41,445 nt of DNA from Legionella genomosp. 1 (GTDB lineage Bacteria > Pseudomonadota > Gammaproteobacteria > Legionellales > Legionellaceae). Below, one piece after another: positions 28,358 to 40,322 of this stretch. Below the pieces are notes generated by a model. It was given only the letters and a program-made list of their open reading frames with translations. It did no database searches and was not told the DNA's origin. A program made the translations under genes and the position numbers. Within the stretch, counting starts at the first letter, position 1. The number at the start of each line of letters is the position of its first letter. The stretch covers positions 1-41,445 of the forward strand of contig CAMAYX010000002.1 of the NCBI GenBank assembly GCA_945862405.1, written 5' to 3'.

Positions 28358-28640
28358 AACGGGCTCGTTTTAGACTTTTAAATGTTTGGATAACATCAAT
28401 TGCAAAAGATTGTACCATAATTAGTTAATCACTGGACTGTTCGTCGTTCCCAGCTCGCAATAGCAGGCTGTCATGATAATAATCAATTTGTACGTTGTGA
28501 ATAACTTTGTTAATTATTTAAGTACAAATTGGTAGCCCAATCATAACCTATTAATTAATAATTAAATTTATTAATTACTCTATTATTGATTTTGTGGATA
28601 ACTCTGTTAATTTTATTGGGATAAACTAGCTAACTCACTG

Positions 28641-30758
28641 TTATTTTAACATTTTAATTTCAAAACAATGGTGAATCCGCTGGTTCCGCTTAAAATCAAC
28701 ATCTATGGTTTCGGCACTGATGTCTTTAATTGCAAAATGTGCACTTAAATTAGGTGACAGTTTAAATTGACGCAGATTGGTGGAGAAATAGAGCGTTCCA
28801 CCAGGAATCAAAAGCCGCATTGCAGAGTTAATTAATGCTTCCTGGTCACGTTGCACATCTAAAGTGGCTTCCATTCGTTTAGAGTTAGAGAAGCTAGGAG
28901 GATCCAAGAAAATAACATCAAATCGATCGCGGGTTATTTTAAGCCACTCTAAACAATCGTACTGAATAAACTGGTGTTTGCCCTTATGGATTCGGTTCAA
29001 TTTAAAATTGTCTTCTGCCCAACGTAAATAGGTATTGGATAAATCAATGTTCGTGGTCAATGCTCCGGCTAAGGCGGCATGCACACTAGCGCTAGCTGTA
29101 TAGCAGAAGCAATTTAAAAAACGCGTGTCTTTGGACAATTTAGCAAAGCGTAACCGCAGAGGTCGATGATCTAGGAATAAACCCGTATCCAAATAATCGT
29201 ACAAATTCACCTTAAAGCGCGCTTCCCCTTCTTGCACTATTTGCGTTTTTTGCGTTTGACTCAACTTTTGATATTGGTTTAACCCTCGTTGTTGTTTACG
29301 TTGTTTAACAACAACATGGTTGGGAGAAATTCCCAGTACCATAGGTACCGCTTGTAAAACTTCTAAGGTTCGTTTTTCTGCCTTGTGCACTTCAATAGAA
29401 GCGGGAGCCGCATATTCTTGCAGTACAGCAAAGTCATTATAAAGATCAATAGCAAATGCATACTCTGGCAAGTCGGCATCGTACACACGGTAACAGGTGA
29501 TGTGGTTACGCTTGGCCCACTTTTGCAGGTGGCTGAAATTCTTTTGCAAGCGATTGGCGAACATTTGCGCGGCGGAGGATAATTCCCCGCTAGCACTGCC
29601 TTTTAGTTGATTATCGACTAAAGAAAGGCAATATAATTTACATTCTAAGGGTCCGTTATATATGGTGTAGTGCTTTCCTGAACGTAAACCGGTTGCCTTG
29701 GCCAGCATGGGATTCGAGGTTAGAAAAGCAGCTTCCCAACCTTGAAAATTAGCGTGCAAAACACTGCCCAATTGCTGATATAAAGGTATGAGCTGTGTCG
29801 CTTCCCCTAAGCGCTCCCCATAAGGAGGGTTGCACAACATCAAGCCTTTGGGTTCTGTCGCTTTACAAGCTTCTAATGGTTGTTCTGTAAAATGCACCAA
29901 TCGCCCTACGCCTGCTCGTTCTGCATTCGCTTGCGCCGCAGTAATCGCCCGTGGGTTATTATCCGTTCCTTGTAGAGTGACCGATAAAGGCTTTACTTGC
30001 TCTAAGGCTTGAACCCTTAATTTTTCCCAAAGTGAAGGTTGATGTGCTGCCCAATGGTGCAATGACTGATCGTCACGAATTAGACCAGGTGCTATGTGGG
30101 CCGCCATCATCGCTGCTTCAATAACGATGGTACCTGAACCGCAAAATGCATCGTGTAAAGCATATCCCTTAGCTGCAAGTTCAGGCCACTTTGCACGGAT
30201 CAGCAAGGCAGCGGCTACATTTTCTTTTAACGGGGCATGTCCTGCATCGAGACGATAACCACGTTGATGTAAGCCGTAGCCAGTTAAATCAAAACTTACG
30301 GTTAAATTATCAAATTTAAGGTGAGCGTGTAGCAGGATCTGCGGGCGATCACGTTCGACGACAGGGCGCACGCCTTGCAGTTTTCGAAAATGGTCGACAA
30401 TCGCATCTTTGACCACTTGCGCGCCAAACATAGTATTGCGGATATGCTCAGAGGTACCATGAAATTCGATGGCTAAGGTTTTATCAGGCGAAAATAGGGT
30501 CTGCCAAGGAAATTGATTACAGAGCTGATACAAAGTTTGTTCGTTATGCGCCTGACCATTAAAAAGAATTAACTGCACTCTACTTGCCAAACGTGTCCAG
30601 AAGCAAATGTTATAAATGGTGGCCAGATTCGCTTCGCCGAAAACGCCTTGTGGACTTACACGTTGTACATGTAAACCCAAACCTCTGACTTCTTCTTCCA
30701 ATAAATATTCAAGCCCTCGTGGGCAACTTACAAAGAGATTGTAATTCATTCTAAACAC
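28641..30758 (-). CDS. rlmKL: Bifunctional 23S rRNA methyltransferase RlmKL
   Basis: N-terminal THUMP/methyltransferase (DAFCGSGTIVIEAA, LMLCNPPYGERLGE) and C-terminal RlmI-like (DVIFLDPPSFSNSKRM). Confidence 0.95.
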   Translation of the reverse strand: MFRMNYNLFVSCPRGLEYLLEEEVRGLGLHVQRVSPQGVFGEANLATIYNICFWTRLASRVQLILFNGQAHNEQTLYQLCNQFPWQTLFSPDKTLAIEFHGTSEHIRNTMFGAQVVKDAIVDHFRKLQGVRPVVERDRPQILLHAHLKFDNLTVSFDLTGYGLHQRGYRLDAGHAPLKENVAAALLIRAKWPELAAKGYALHDAFCGSGTIVIEAAMMAAHIAPGLIRDDQSLHHWAAHQPSLWEKLRVQALEQVKPLSVTLQGTDNNPRAITAAQANAERAGVGRLVHFTEQPLEACKATEPKGLMLCNPPYGERLGEATQLIPLYQQLGSVLHANFQGWEAAFLTSNPMLAKATGLRSGKHYTIYNGPLECKLYCLSLVDNQLKGSASGELSSAAQMFANRLQKNFSHLQKWAKRNHITCYRVYDADLPEYAFAIDLYNDFAVLQEYAAPASIEVHKAEKRTLEVLQAVPMVLGISPNHVVVKQRKQQRGLNQYQKLSQTQKTQIVQEGEARFKVNLYDYLDTGLFLDHRPLRLRFAKLSKDTRFLNCFCYTASASVHAALAGALTTNIDLSNTYLRWAEDNFKLNRIHKGKHQFIQYDCLEWLKITRDRFDVIFLDPPSFSNSKRMEATLDVQRDQEALINSAMRLLIPGGTLYFSTNLRQFKLSPNLSAHFAIKDISAETIDVDFKRNQRIHHCFEIKMLK

Positions 30759-31231
30759 GACCTAATAAAACGAAAAAGCGCCCGACCTGCACCGGTGGAC
30801 TGATGAGTTTCATGCTCGCGCACGGCTTTTTTAATGAGCTGGCGCAGTTGTTGCACGTCTTCTTGTGGATGAGCAGAAATGAATTCGGTAAGCGCTGTAT
30901 TGCCTTCGAGAATTAATCGTTCACGCCAACGTTCTATGTCATGAAATGCTGCGGTTTGTGCACTTTCTTCGGCTTGCAATTGTCCATACGCAGCTAAAAG
31001 CTCCTCTATTTCATCGGTGCGCATAAGCTTGCCAATTAACTGAGCTTGCCGTCTTATGGCGCCATGGCTTTTTAACGCTTTTGCCTCAATGATAGCCCGG
31101 CGTAAATTGGGCGACATAGGAAGCGCATTCAGTTTATCCAAACTTAATGCAACTAACTGTACCCCAATTTTTTGCAGCGCATCGGCGTCACGTTTTTTTT
31201 GCGATTTACTTTTAGGTTCTTCCATTGGCAT
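30746..31231 (-). CDS. yjgA: Ribosome biogenesis factor DarP/YjgA (DUF615)
   Basis: EPKSKSQKKRDADALQKIGVQLVALSLDKLNALPMSPNLRRAIIEAKALKSHGAIRRQAQLIGKLMR. Confidence 0.93.
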   Translation of the reverse strand: MPMEEPKSKSQKKRDADALQKIGVQLVALSLDKLNALPMSPNLRRAIIEAKALKSHGAIRRQAQLIGKLMRTDEIEELLAAYGQLQAEESAQTAAFHDIERWRERLILEGNTALTEFISAHPQEDVQQLRQLIKKAVREHETHQSTGAGRALFRFIRSCLE

Positions 31232-31388
31232 TCATGTTCAATACGGTACAGACATTATACAGGAAGTGAGCGGTAAATGCAGGCTTACAAAATGACCATC
31301 CAAAGTCTTGCTTAGCGTGTTTTTTTACAACTTGGTAATATATTTTTCCAGTGCTATCATCCGCATATTTTTTTGCCACGAGTGTAAT

Positions 31389-33374
31389 ATGGAAGCAATT
31401 GTATTGATCATTGGCTGTTTAGTCCAAGGTGTAACCATATCTGTTTTGTACGGTTACGAACGAGAACTGCGTGACGGCATGAGTACTAGTCGCTTTTTCC
31501 CATGGGTTATTCAATGGATGAGCTTAAATTTAGTTGCAACGCCTCTTTATGTTCTATTTCCTCAGGCCGCCTTGGCACTAAACCTTGCATATTACAGCAG
31601 CTTAGCCGTGATATCGGTGTTGAATTATGCATTTTCAGTTTTCCATAAAAATCAGATACGGCAAAACAGCGGCCAAGACCCGCAATTGACCTTGCCCTTT
31701 GATTTACACAATAACGAGTTATTTAAGAATATTGTTTCTGCTTTGACCCCTAGGATTTATTTAGGGTTGGGCGCAATCTATGCATTGTCTTTAGGTTTAA
31801 CCGTGATGTTGGCGGGAGCTTACTTTTCTGTCGCCTGCATTCTTGGCGCAATATTGCTGGATCAAGTTTATCAATGGGAATGGTTCCCTTCCTTCTTGCA
31901 GCAGCCGCTTCAATTATTAAGATTAGCGCTATTATCCAGCTGGGTTTTCGGCTTTGACAGTTGGATTTCGATTGGTTTGACCACCTTCAACTTAACAGTT
32001 TTTGTGTGGAACTTTATTTCCATACAACTGCGTGGCGAGCGCAGCCCCACTTGTCATTTTAACATCGCGGAAGCAGAGCATGAATTTTCTTTCGCAGAAA
32101 CGTTGGATGATGTAAAACCAAGCTCATCACAACAACTAAAGCAATTACTTAACCACTTAAAACCAGCGCTAAGTGTGCGCATCACCTACAACCATTTTCG
32201 CGACTCAGCCTTAGCAACGCAAAAATTATTAGCCAACGCGCCCGTACTTAACAATGCTGAGTATTCTAGATTATTTAATAAATTAGACTTTAATAAGCCC
32301 AACCTACGTGAACTAATCGTCAACCAAATGGCCGTCCACGATAAATTCCACGAAAAATCCTTAGAACAACGAAGAATAGAGTTTAATCTACCCACAGACT
32401 GTGAAGACGCCGAGATTCATATCGCTTTTCTCAAGAAAGAAATGGAACATTTAGTAGAACGATTAAATCACCCCTCCGCTAGCCGCAGCATCAATCACGA
32501 ACAACGCATTACCATGTGCGGTCAGGCACGCAGAGTCCTGGAACATTTGCTGCAGCATGAAGCTAATGTAGATCAGCAAGAACGCATACTTTTAAATCTG
32601 GCCCTACGAACGGGATCCCACTGCTCGAGAATTTATTTAGAAACTTTCGCTGAAATCTGTAACTCCTTACATTTTGAAACTGCAGAATTATCACTGCGCG
32701 AACGTACGGTATTAGCGGCACAAGTCTTACGCGATGAACAATATAAAAAATATTATTACTTTGTCATGAAGAATCTCTACGGATTTATTGATTTAAATGA
32801 CTATCATTCTTATGAGAATTTTGTTGCCTACTATGGCATGTTCTTTTATTTGCAAAATCAAAGCCTGCAAAATCGCTATCCCGATGGCATCGATTTATTA
32901 GCCGATCGAGGGTATTACTATTTCTTGAAAGCCATGGGCCAACCTGTTTTTGCTGAGTATTATAATGAAGGAACTTTAATTGAAAGTGTTACCAGCGGAT
33001 TACTGCATCCACTGTTCCAATTGTGGTGTGAAGAATTCTATGAAGGGGCTTACGATCAATGGGTTTTGGATGAGTATTCATCCGTCAAGGAAAATGCTCC
33101 TGATGTATTAGCATTAGCGAAACTGTTCCTGCTGGATCTTGGACTCGTAGAATTGACGCAACCATTAGCGGAAAATATCCTTGCGCAGGTTAAACCCAGT
33201 TCGCATCGAGGGCCACTGCAAAATGTACTCAAGGCTCGTAATACCATTACTGAAGCCATGAATGGCGAGCACATCTTAGGTGTAGAAATAGATGCTCTAC
33301 CGCAAGAATTTGTTGAACAAGATGAATTAGAAACCAGGCAAGGGCTTGGTCTTGGAGTAGCGCCCGTATGGTAG
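31389..33374 (+). CDS. Large hypothetical protein with N-terminal multi-TM region and helical C-terminus; ATG at 31389 likelier than TTG at 31308
   Basis: Long intact ORF; hydrophobic helices to ~aa 220 then soluble helical region; no recognised family. Confidence 0.8.
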   Translation: MEAIVLIIGCLVQGVTISVLYGYERELRDGMSTSRFFPWVIQWMSLNLVATPLYVLFPQAALALNLAYYSSLAVISVLNYAFSVFHKNQIRQNSGQDPQLTLPFDLHNNELFKNIVSALTPRIYLGLGAIYALSLGLTVMLAGAYFSVACILGAILLDQVYQWEWFPSFLQQPLQLLRLALLSSWVFGFDSWISIGLTTFNLTVFVWNFISIQLRGERSPTCHFNIAEAEHEFSFAETLDDVKPSSSQQLKQLLNHLKPALSVRITYNHFRDSALATQKLLANAPVLNNAEYSRLFNKLDFNKPNLRELIVNQMAVHDKFHEKSLEQRRIEFNLPTDCEDAEIHIAFLKKEMEHLVERLNHPSASRSINHEQRITMCGQARRVLEHLLQHEANVDQQERILLNLALRTGSHCSRIYLETFAEICNSLHFETAELSLRERTVLAAQVLRDEQYKKYYYFVMKNLYGFIDLNDYHSYENFVAYYGMFFYLQNQSLQNRYPDGIDLLADRGYYYFLKAMGQPVFAEYYNEGTLIESVTSGLLHPLFQLWCEEFYEGAYDQWVLDEYSSVKENAPDVLALAKLFLLDLGLVELTQPLAENILAQVKPSSHRGPLQNVLKARNTITEAMNGEHILGVEIDALPQEFVEQDELETRQGLGLGVAPVW

Positions 33375-33443
33375 TTAAGAAAATATTGCGCAATCCCTAT
33401 TTTAGCGGTACGCTTTGCATCCAACCTGACGATAGGATCCTTG

Positions 33444-34343
33444 ATGTCATTGAATCATCTGCAATCTCTTGAAGCGGAGAGTATTCATATTCTGCGTGAA
33501 GTAGTCGCAGAAACTGAAAATCCAGTCATGCTCTATTCGATTGGCAAAGACAGTTCCGTGATGCTGCATTTGGCATTGAAAGCCTTTTACCCTGCAAAGC
33601 CTCCCTTCTCTTTACTGCATGTGGATACTACTTGGAAGTTTCGCGAGATGATCAGTTTCCGGGATCGCATTGCGGCAAAATATGGCTTGGATCTTATTGT
33701 GCATGTGAATGAAGAAGGTATAGCCGCTGGTATTAATCCTTTTGTGCATGGCTCTGCAGTCCATACCGACGTTATGAAAACGGCAAGTTTGAAAAAAGCG
33801 CTGGATAAATATAAATTTGATGCCGCTTTTGGCGGTGCTCGCCGGGATGAAGAAAAATCCCGTGCGAAAGAACGTATTATATCATTTCGAAACCAACACC
33901 ATCGTTGGGATCCTAAACATCAGCGTCCGGAATTATGGAGCTTGTACAATACCCGTAAACGTCCCGGTGAAAGCTTACGCGTGTTCCCTTTGTCCAACTG
34001 GACCGAATTGGACATTTGGCAATACATTTATCAAGAAAAAATTGAAATCGTTCCCCTGTATTTTGCAGCACAACGTCCTATTGTAGAACGCAATGGCGCG
34101 CTGATCATGGTGGATGACGAGAGAATGCCTTTATTAGCAGGCGAAAAACCGCAGCTTCGTCAAGTACGTTTCCGCACCTTGGGCTGTTACCCACTGACAG
34201 GGGCTATGGAGTCGACTGCAGTTACCTTGCCCGCCATCATCGAAGAAATGCTGCTGAGCACTACCTCCGAACGACAAGGACGAGTGATCGATTATGACGG
34301 TGCCGCATCGATGGAAAAGAAAAAACAAGAGGGGTATTTCTGA
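33444..34343 (+). CDS. cysD: Sulfate adenylyltransferase subunit 2
   Basis: [73 protein letters not shown]. Confidence 0.97.
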   Translation: MSLNHLQSLEAESIHILREVVAETENPVMLYSIGKDSSVMLHLALKAFYPAKPPFSLLHVDTTWKFREMISFRDRIAAKYGLDLIVHVNEEGIAAGINPFVHGSAVHTDVMKTASLKKALDKYKFDAAFGGARRDEEKSRAKERIISFRNQHHRWDPKHQRPELWSLYNTRKRPGESLRVFPLSNWTELDIWQYIYQEKIEIVPLYFAAQRPIVERNGALIMVDDERMPLLAGEKPQLRQVRFRTLGCYPLTGAMESTAVTLPAIIEEMLLSTTSERQGRVIDYDGAASMEKKKQEGYF

Positions 34344-36235
34344 TGCAAGCTCATGATATCGGCGGAGATTTTACCGCCTATCTAAATGCCCAAGACCAGA
34401 AAAGCATGCTGCGTTTTATCACCTGCGGCTCGGTCGATGATGGAAAATCAACTCTTATAGGCCGTCTATTATATGAAGCACATCTTCTTTATGACGATCA
34501 TTTAAGTGCATTGGCCAGTGATAGTAAAAAATTTGGCACCACCGGCGAAGAGCTCGATTTTGCCTTACTAGTTGATGGCCTTGCAGCGGAGCGCGAACAA
34601 GGAATTACCATTGATGTCGCGCATTGCTTTTTTTCCACCAACAAGCGCAAATTCATCGTAGCCGATACTCCCGGTCACGAACAATACACCCGCAATATGG
34701 CCACTGGCGCCTCCACGGCAGATCTTGCCATTGTCATGGTAGACGCGCGCAAGGGCTTGTTAACGCAAACACGACGGCACAGCTTTATTGTTTCCTTATT
34801 AGGGGTGAGAAACATTGTTCTCGCCATTAATAAGATGGACTTGATGAATTATCAGCAAGATGTATTTAACAAAATTTACGATGATTATAAGGAGCTTGCG
34901 CAAACGCTGGGTCTGAATCAACTGCACGCGATCCCAGTCTCCGCTTTAAAAGGGGACAATATCGTAGAAACTTCAATGCATATGTCCTGGTATCAAGGCC
35001 CTCCTCTGCTGCAATATTTAGAAGAAATTACGGTAAGCAGCAACAACGAAGAAGAACCCTTGCGCATGAGCGTGCAATGGGTTAATCGTCCAAATTTAGA
35101 TTTTCGTGGTTTTGCCGGGCGTATTAATACCGGTACTTTGCGCCCGGGTGACAAAATTAAAATTTTACCCAGCGGCAAAGAAAGTACGGTAGAGCGTCTG
35201 GTAAGCTGGGACGGCGATTTATCATTAGCGCGACCCGGGCAATCCATTACCTGCACGCTGCGCGATGAAATTGACGTTTCGCGCGGCGATGTGTTTACCG
35301 CAGCAAATAATCCTTGTGAAGTCGCCGATCAATTTGAAACAACTCTGTTATGGATGTCAGAGCAAGCTATGGTAGGTGCGCGCCAATACCTTTTTAAAAT
35401 GAGCACGACCACGACCTTGTGCAGCCCCGGAAAACCCAAATTCCGCATTGATGTGAATACCATGCAGCACTTGGCAGCTAAAGAATTGCAATTAAATGAA
35501 ATTGGCTGTTGTGAGATAGCGCTGGACAGGCCAATACCTTTTGAACCTTATGCCAAAAATCGTGAATTGGGCGGTTTTATATTAATCGATCGCATTACTA
35601 ACGAAACCGTAGGTGCGGGATTTATTAATTTTGCTTTACGACGTTCTACCAATGTTCACCGTCAAGACTTATTAGTAGCCCCTGAAATGCGCGCCGCAAT
35701 TAAATTGCAAAAACCTGTGGTGCTGTGGTTAACCGGATTATCCGGAGCGGGAAAATCTACCATTGCTAATTTGGTAGAGCGTGAACTAAATACTCAAGGA
35801 AAGCACACCATGCTCCTGGACGGGGACAATGTGCGTCACGGCCTGAATCGCGACTTGGGCTTTACCGAAACCGACCGCGCTGAAAATATTCGCCGCGTGG
35901 CTGAAGTAGCAAAACTTATGAGTGAAGCCGGATTAATCACCTTAGTTTCCTTTATATCTCCCTATAGTGCAGAACGCGAAATGGCAAAACGAATCATTGG
36001 CGAAGCGCAATTTCTAGAAATATTTATTGATGCTCCGTTAGCCGTCGTTGAGTCTCGGGATGTTAAAGGCTTGTATCAAAAAGCACGGGCAGGGGAAATT
36101 AAAAACCTTACTGGCATTGGCAGCCCTTATGAAATACCGGCTAGCCCAGATTTAACCGTGAACACGGTGGATTTGAATGCCGAATCGTCAGCTAAATTGG
36201 TGTTAGAGTTATTGAAGGTTCAAAAGATGTTGTAA
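34343..36235 (+). CDS. cysNC: Bifunctional sulfate adenylyltransferase subunit 1 / APS kinase (CysN-CysC fusion)
   Basis: [40 protein letters not shown]-terminal APS kinase [18 protein letters not shown]...[27 protein letters not shown]. Confidence 0.97.
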   Translation: MQAHDIGGDFTAYLNAQDQKSMLRFITCGSVDDGKSTLIGRLLYEAHLLYDDHLSALASDSKKFGTTGEELDFALLVDGLAAEREQGITIDVAHCFFSTNKRKFIVADTPGHEQYTRNMATGASTADLAIVMVDARKGLLTQTRRHSFIVSLLGVRNIVLAINKMDLMNYQQDVFNKIYDDYKELAQTLGLNQLHAIPVSALKGDNIVETSMHMSWYQGPPLLQYLEEITVSSNNEEEPLRMSVQWVNRPNLDFRGFAGRINTGTLRPGDKIKILPSGKESTVERLVSWDGDLSLARPGQSITCTLRDEIDVSRGDVFTAANNPCEVADQFETTLLWMSEQAMVGARQYLFKMSTTTTLCSPGKPKFRIDVNTMQHLAAKELQLNEIGCCEIALDRPIPFEPYAKNRELGGFILIDRITNETVGAGFINFALRRSTNVHRQDLLVAPEMRAAIKLQKPVVLWLTGLSGAGKSTIANLVERELNTQGKHTMLLDGDNVRHGLNRDLGFTETDRAENIRRVAEVAKLMSEAGLITLVSFISPYSAEREMAKRIIGEAQFLEIFIDAPLAVVESRDVKGLYQKARAGEIKNLTGIGSPYEIPASPDLTVNTVDLNAESSAKLVLELLKVQKML

Positions 36236-36240
36236 GATTT

Positions 36241-36269
36241 TGTCATCCCCGCGATCGCGGGAATGACAT
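36241..36269. repeat. REP-like palindrome
   Basis: TGTCATCCCCGCGATCGCGGGAATGACAT, downstream of cysNC. Confidence 0.8.
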
Positions 36270-36285
36270 TAAATGTGGACGAGTA

Positions 36286-38055
36286 TTACTGACCTGGCTC
36301 ATACGTCGTATATTGACCATCAAATTGCGGCGGTGCAGTTGGCTGTTCTGGGATGCCAAACATTTTCGGACCCGGTGATAAGTGTTTCTGCACTTCTACT
36401 TGTGAGGCTTGATTTAATATACGCTCCATTCCGGTTTCTTGTTCACGTATCGTCGTTCTAAGGCGCTCAATTTCTTGTTCTGCAGTTGTGATTTGCCCTG
36501 CTAGCGTCTTATCAACACTTAGTGGTAGTAATACCGTTGCATTATTTTGCGCAATGATGCCCTCATTTTCAACCACCTTACCCGCCGTAGTATGTTGCGA
36601 GCAGTAGTAAGCTAAGGTAGTAATTGCCGCAACCACGCTTAATGCAGCCAAAGCCGCAGGGCACATAAAGAATAATGGGCTTAATTCATACCCATAGCCT
36701 ATGCCTGCAAGCAGGATAGCGCGACCACCTGAAAACAAAGTCACGTTAAACCAATCTTGTTTTCGCTGTTCAGCAGCAGTCTTGTCCAGACTGAGCGCAG
36801 CATTTTCGATGGTTAATGCTTCGTTTTGTAAAACCATTCCCTGCAGTCTGCTTAAACCACCTGTCATGCCGACATAATCCCTATTCAGCTCAGCTAATTG
36901 TGCTTCCATGTACCGATAAGATTTCATCATCTTTAAGATGGATCGTATAGCAGCCTCTTCACTTGCTCTTAAATTAGGTAGCTGCATATTTTCAAGTAAG
37001 GTAAGAAATGCAGAATAACTATAAGCAACCGCTTGATCTAAAAGATGTTTTCCAAATCCATCTAATTCGCTATATTTTGCTAGAATTTTTTGTTTAAGCT
37101 TATCGCGATTTTGCGGAGAAAGTTGTTGTAAGTCCTCATCCTTGGTCAAGCTGGCAGCTCCTCTCTGGAGTCTATGCGTGGCTCTCTGCATTCTCATTAG
37201 TTGCTTTTCAGGAAGTACACTTGTTATTTGTTCTTGCAGAAATACCGAGCGGGCAGTTACCTCTCTAACTATCTCTGCCGCTCTTGCTACATCAGCCTGC
37301 CCACTAACGATGTGGCCTTTTGCAATTTCCAAAGTACTTGCCAAAGCTTGCAATTGAGAGCTAATGCGCTGTATCTCTCGTTCATTGGGAGTGCTTGGTG
37401 AAGGGTGACCGTGTTCATTGCCTCGTTGTAAAGGCTCGCGCGCTTCAGACGGATGGCCATGTTCGGTACCACGTTGAGAGTGGCCGTGAACTTCACGTTC
37501 TGTCTGGGGATGACCATGATGATGAGATTCTGATTCCTGGGCATCTACGGTAGGATGGCGATGTTCATTGGTATCATCATGTCCATGAACATTAGATTCT
37601 TGAACAGGCGTGGTCAATCTTCGCAGTGCTTCTTCCAACTCCCTTTTTGCCTGTTGCAGTTGGGCCTCATTTCTAAGGGCCTGTTCCAATTGTGATTGCA
37701 AGGCAAGCTTTTTGGGCTCCAATTCAGTACGCAGCGATTGCGCTACACGATGTATTTCCCCCATGTGTCGTGAACGCTGGAGATTATCTTGCTCTTCTTC
37801 TTGAGCGTCTGCCCGGGTTTCTTCTTGATCTAATCTTTTTTGCTCGGCAAAAGCATCTATGGTAAATTGCTGTGCAAATCTTTCTTTATCAGCTCTACTT
37901 TGGGTGTTTATCGCTTCATCAATTCGGTGAATAACATTACCTATTGGAGTGCGTTGTAGTAGATTGAAACGAAGCCTGGCGTAGTCTGCACTTGCTATTT
38001 CCTGTGCTGTCCCAGTATTTATTAAACTTACTACATCAACATCAGTTAAAGCCAT
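36286..38055 (-). CDS. Coiled-coil protein with internal His-rich HGHP repeat region and central TM segments; unknown function
   Basis: 589-aa ORF; HGHDDTNEHRHPTVDAQESESHHHGHPQTEREVHGHSQRGTEHGHPSEAREPLQRGNEHGHPSPS. Confidence 0.85.
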   Translation of the reverse strand: MALTDVDVVSLINTGTAQEIASADYARLRFNLLQRTPIGNVIHRIDEAINTQSRADKERFAQQFTIDAFAEQKRLDQEETRADAQEEEQDNLQRSRHMGEIHRVAQSLRTELEPKKLALQSQLEQALRNEAQLQQAKRELEEALRRLTTPVQESNVHGHDDTNEHRHPTVDAQESESHHHGHPQTEREVHGHSQRGTEHGHPSEAREPLQRGNEHGHPSPSTPNEREIQRISSQLQALASTLEIAKGHIVSGQADVARAAEIVREVTARSVFLQEQITSVLPEKQLMRMQRATHRLQRGAASLTKDEDLQQLSPQNRDKLKQKILAKYSELDGFGKHLLDQAVAYSYSAFLTLLENMQLPNLRASEEAAIRSILKMMKSYRYMEAQLAELNRDYVGMTGGLSRLQGMVLQNEALTIENAALSLDKTAAEQRKQDWFNVTLFSGGRAILLAGIGYGYELSPLFFMCPAALAALSVVAAITTLAYYCSQHTTAGKVVENEGIIAQNNATVLLPLSVDKTLAGQITTAEQEIERLRTTIREQETGMERILNQASQVEVQKHLSPGPKMFGIPEQPTAPPQFDGQYTTYEPGQ

Positions 38056-38230
38056 AAATCACTCCTAGTTTTTAAAGAAGACTGAAAAATCTAACTGCTC
38101 ACCTTTTATCCCCTAATGTGGGCGCGGATTTTACAAAATCTTTACACATTTGTCAAAAAATAGCACTGATGTGGCTTGCTTGCTCGTCTTTGCGAGCGCT
38201 GGCGTAGCAATTGTAAGTTAAAGAAGTGAT

Positions 38231-39412
<1,182 letters not shown>

Positions 39413-39563
39413 TTGATCCAGATCCGAGCTTTGTTGAAATCTTGCGCTCGATTGCTACGCCAGCGCTCGCAAAGACGAGAAACAAGATTCGGTTACAAGC
39501 CAGGCTACAGATCCATTCGAGATTATGTTAGCTTTAAGACACTTTACTATAATGGTTGCATGC

Positions 39564-40322
39564 ATGGATTTGATGTATCCGGTGGCCGGAGCATTAACAG
39601 GTTTTGTAGTAGGTTTAACCGGTGTAGGCGGCGGTGCGCTAATGACCCCCATGTTACTGCTGATGTTTGGGGTGGCACCCACAGCTGCCGTGGCAACCGA
39701 TTTATGGTTTGCGACGTTTACCAAAATTACTGCCATGCTCATTCATCACCGCGAACAACAAGTTGAATGGGCGGTCGTACGTAGGTTGTGGGCCGGCAGC
39801 CTTCCTGGTGCTGGTATAGTAATATTCGCTTTATGGATGGGCAGGCTAACTCACCTCAATTCTAAATTTCTCACCAGTACCATAGGCGTAGTAATTTTGA
39901 TAACCGCTGTAGGTTTGTTTGCTAAACGTTGGCTACGCCCTAAGCCTATACAAACACAACATCGTCGTCTCCAAGTTCCAATCACCATCTTATCAGGTTT
40001 GATTCTTGGGGTTTTAGTAGCGTTTACTTCCGTGGGAGCCGGAGCGCTTGGCAGCATTGTTCTTTTATATTTATACCCAGGAATAACTCCTAATAAATTG
40101 ATAGGCTCCGATATCGCCCATGCCATTCCTTTAGCATTGTTGGCGGGGCTGGGTTATTTGGCGGCGGGGCAAGTTAATTTTCATATATTAGCTGGTCTTT
40201 TAATAGGCTCAATCCCAGCCGCAATCCTAGGCAGCATTCTGGCAACACGATCTAGCCATACCAAGCTCAGATTATGTTTGGTCGCGGTACTTAGCATTTC
40301 TGGGGTGAAGTTGATTACATGA
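39564..40322 (+). CDS. TauE/SafE-family (sulfite exporter-like) membrane protein; start at 39564 or upstream to 39525
   Basis: GALTGFVVGLTGVGGGALMTPMLLLMFGVAPTAAVATDLWFATFTKI...FTSVGAGALGSIVLLYLYPGITPNKLIGSDIAHAIPLALLAGLGYL. Confidence 0.92.
   Translation: MDLMYPVAGALTGFVVGLTGVGGGALMTPMLLLMFGVAPTAAVATDLWFATFTKITAMLIHHREQQVEWAVVRRLWAGSLPGAGIVIFALWMGRLTHLNSKFLTSTIGVVILITAVGLFAKRWLRPKPIQTQHRRLQVPITILSGLILGVLVAFTSVGAGALGSIVLLYLYPGITPNKLIGSDIAHAIPLALLAGLGYLAAGQVNFHILAGLLIGSIPAAILGSILATRSSHTKLRLCLVAVLSISGVKLIT

Noticed and set aside
39413-39766. 117-aa plus-strand ORF overlapping TauE and the IS right flank
   Set aside because: Runs through the 29-bp repeat and out of frame over the well-supported TauE gene; low-complexity Arg/Cys-rich translation.
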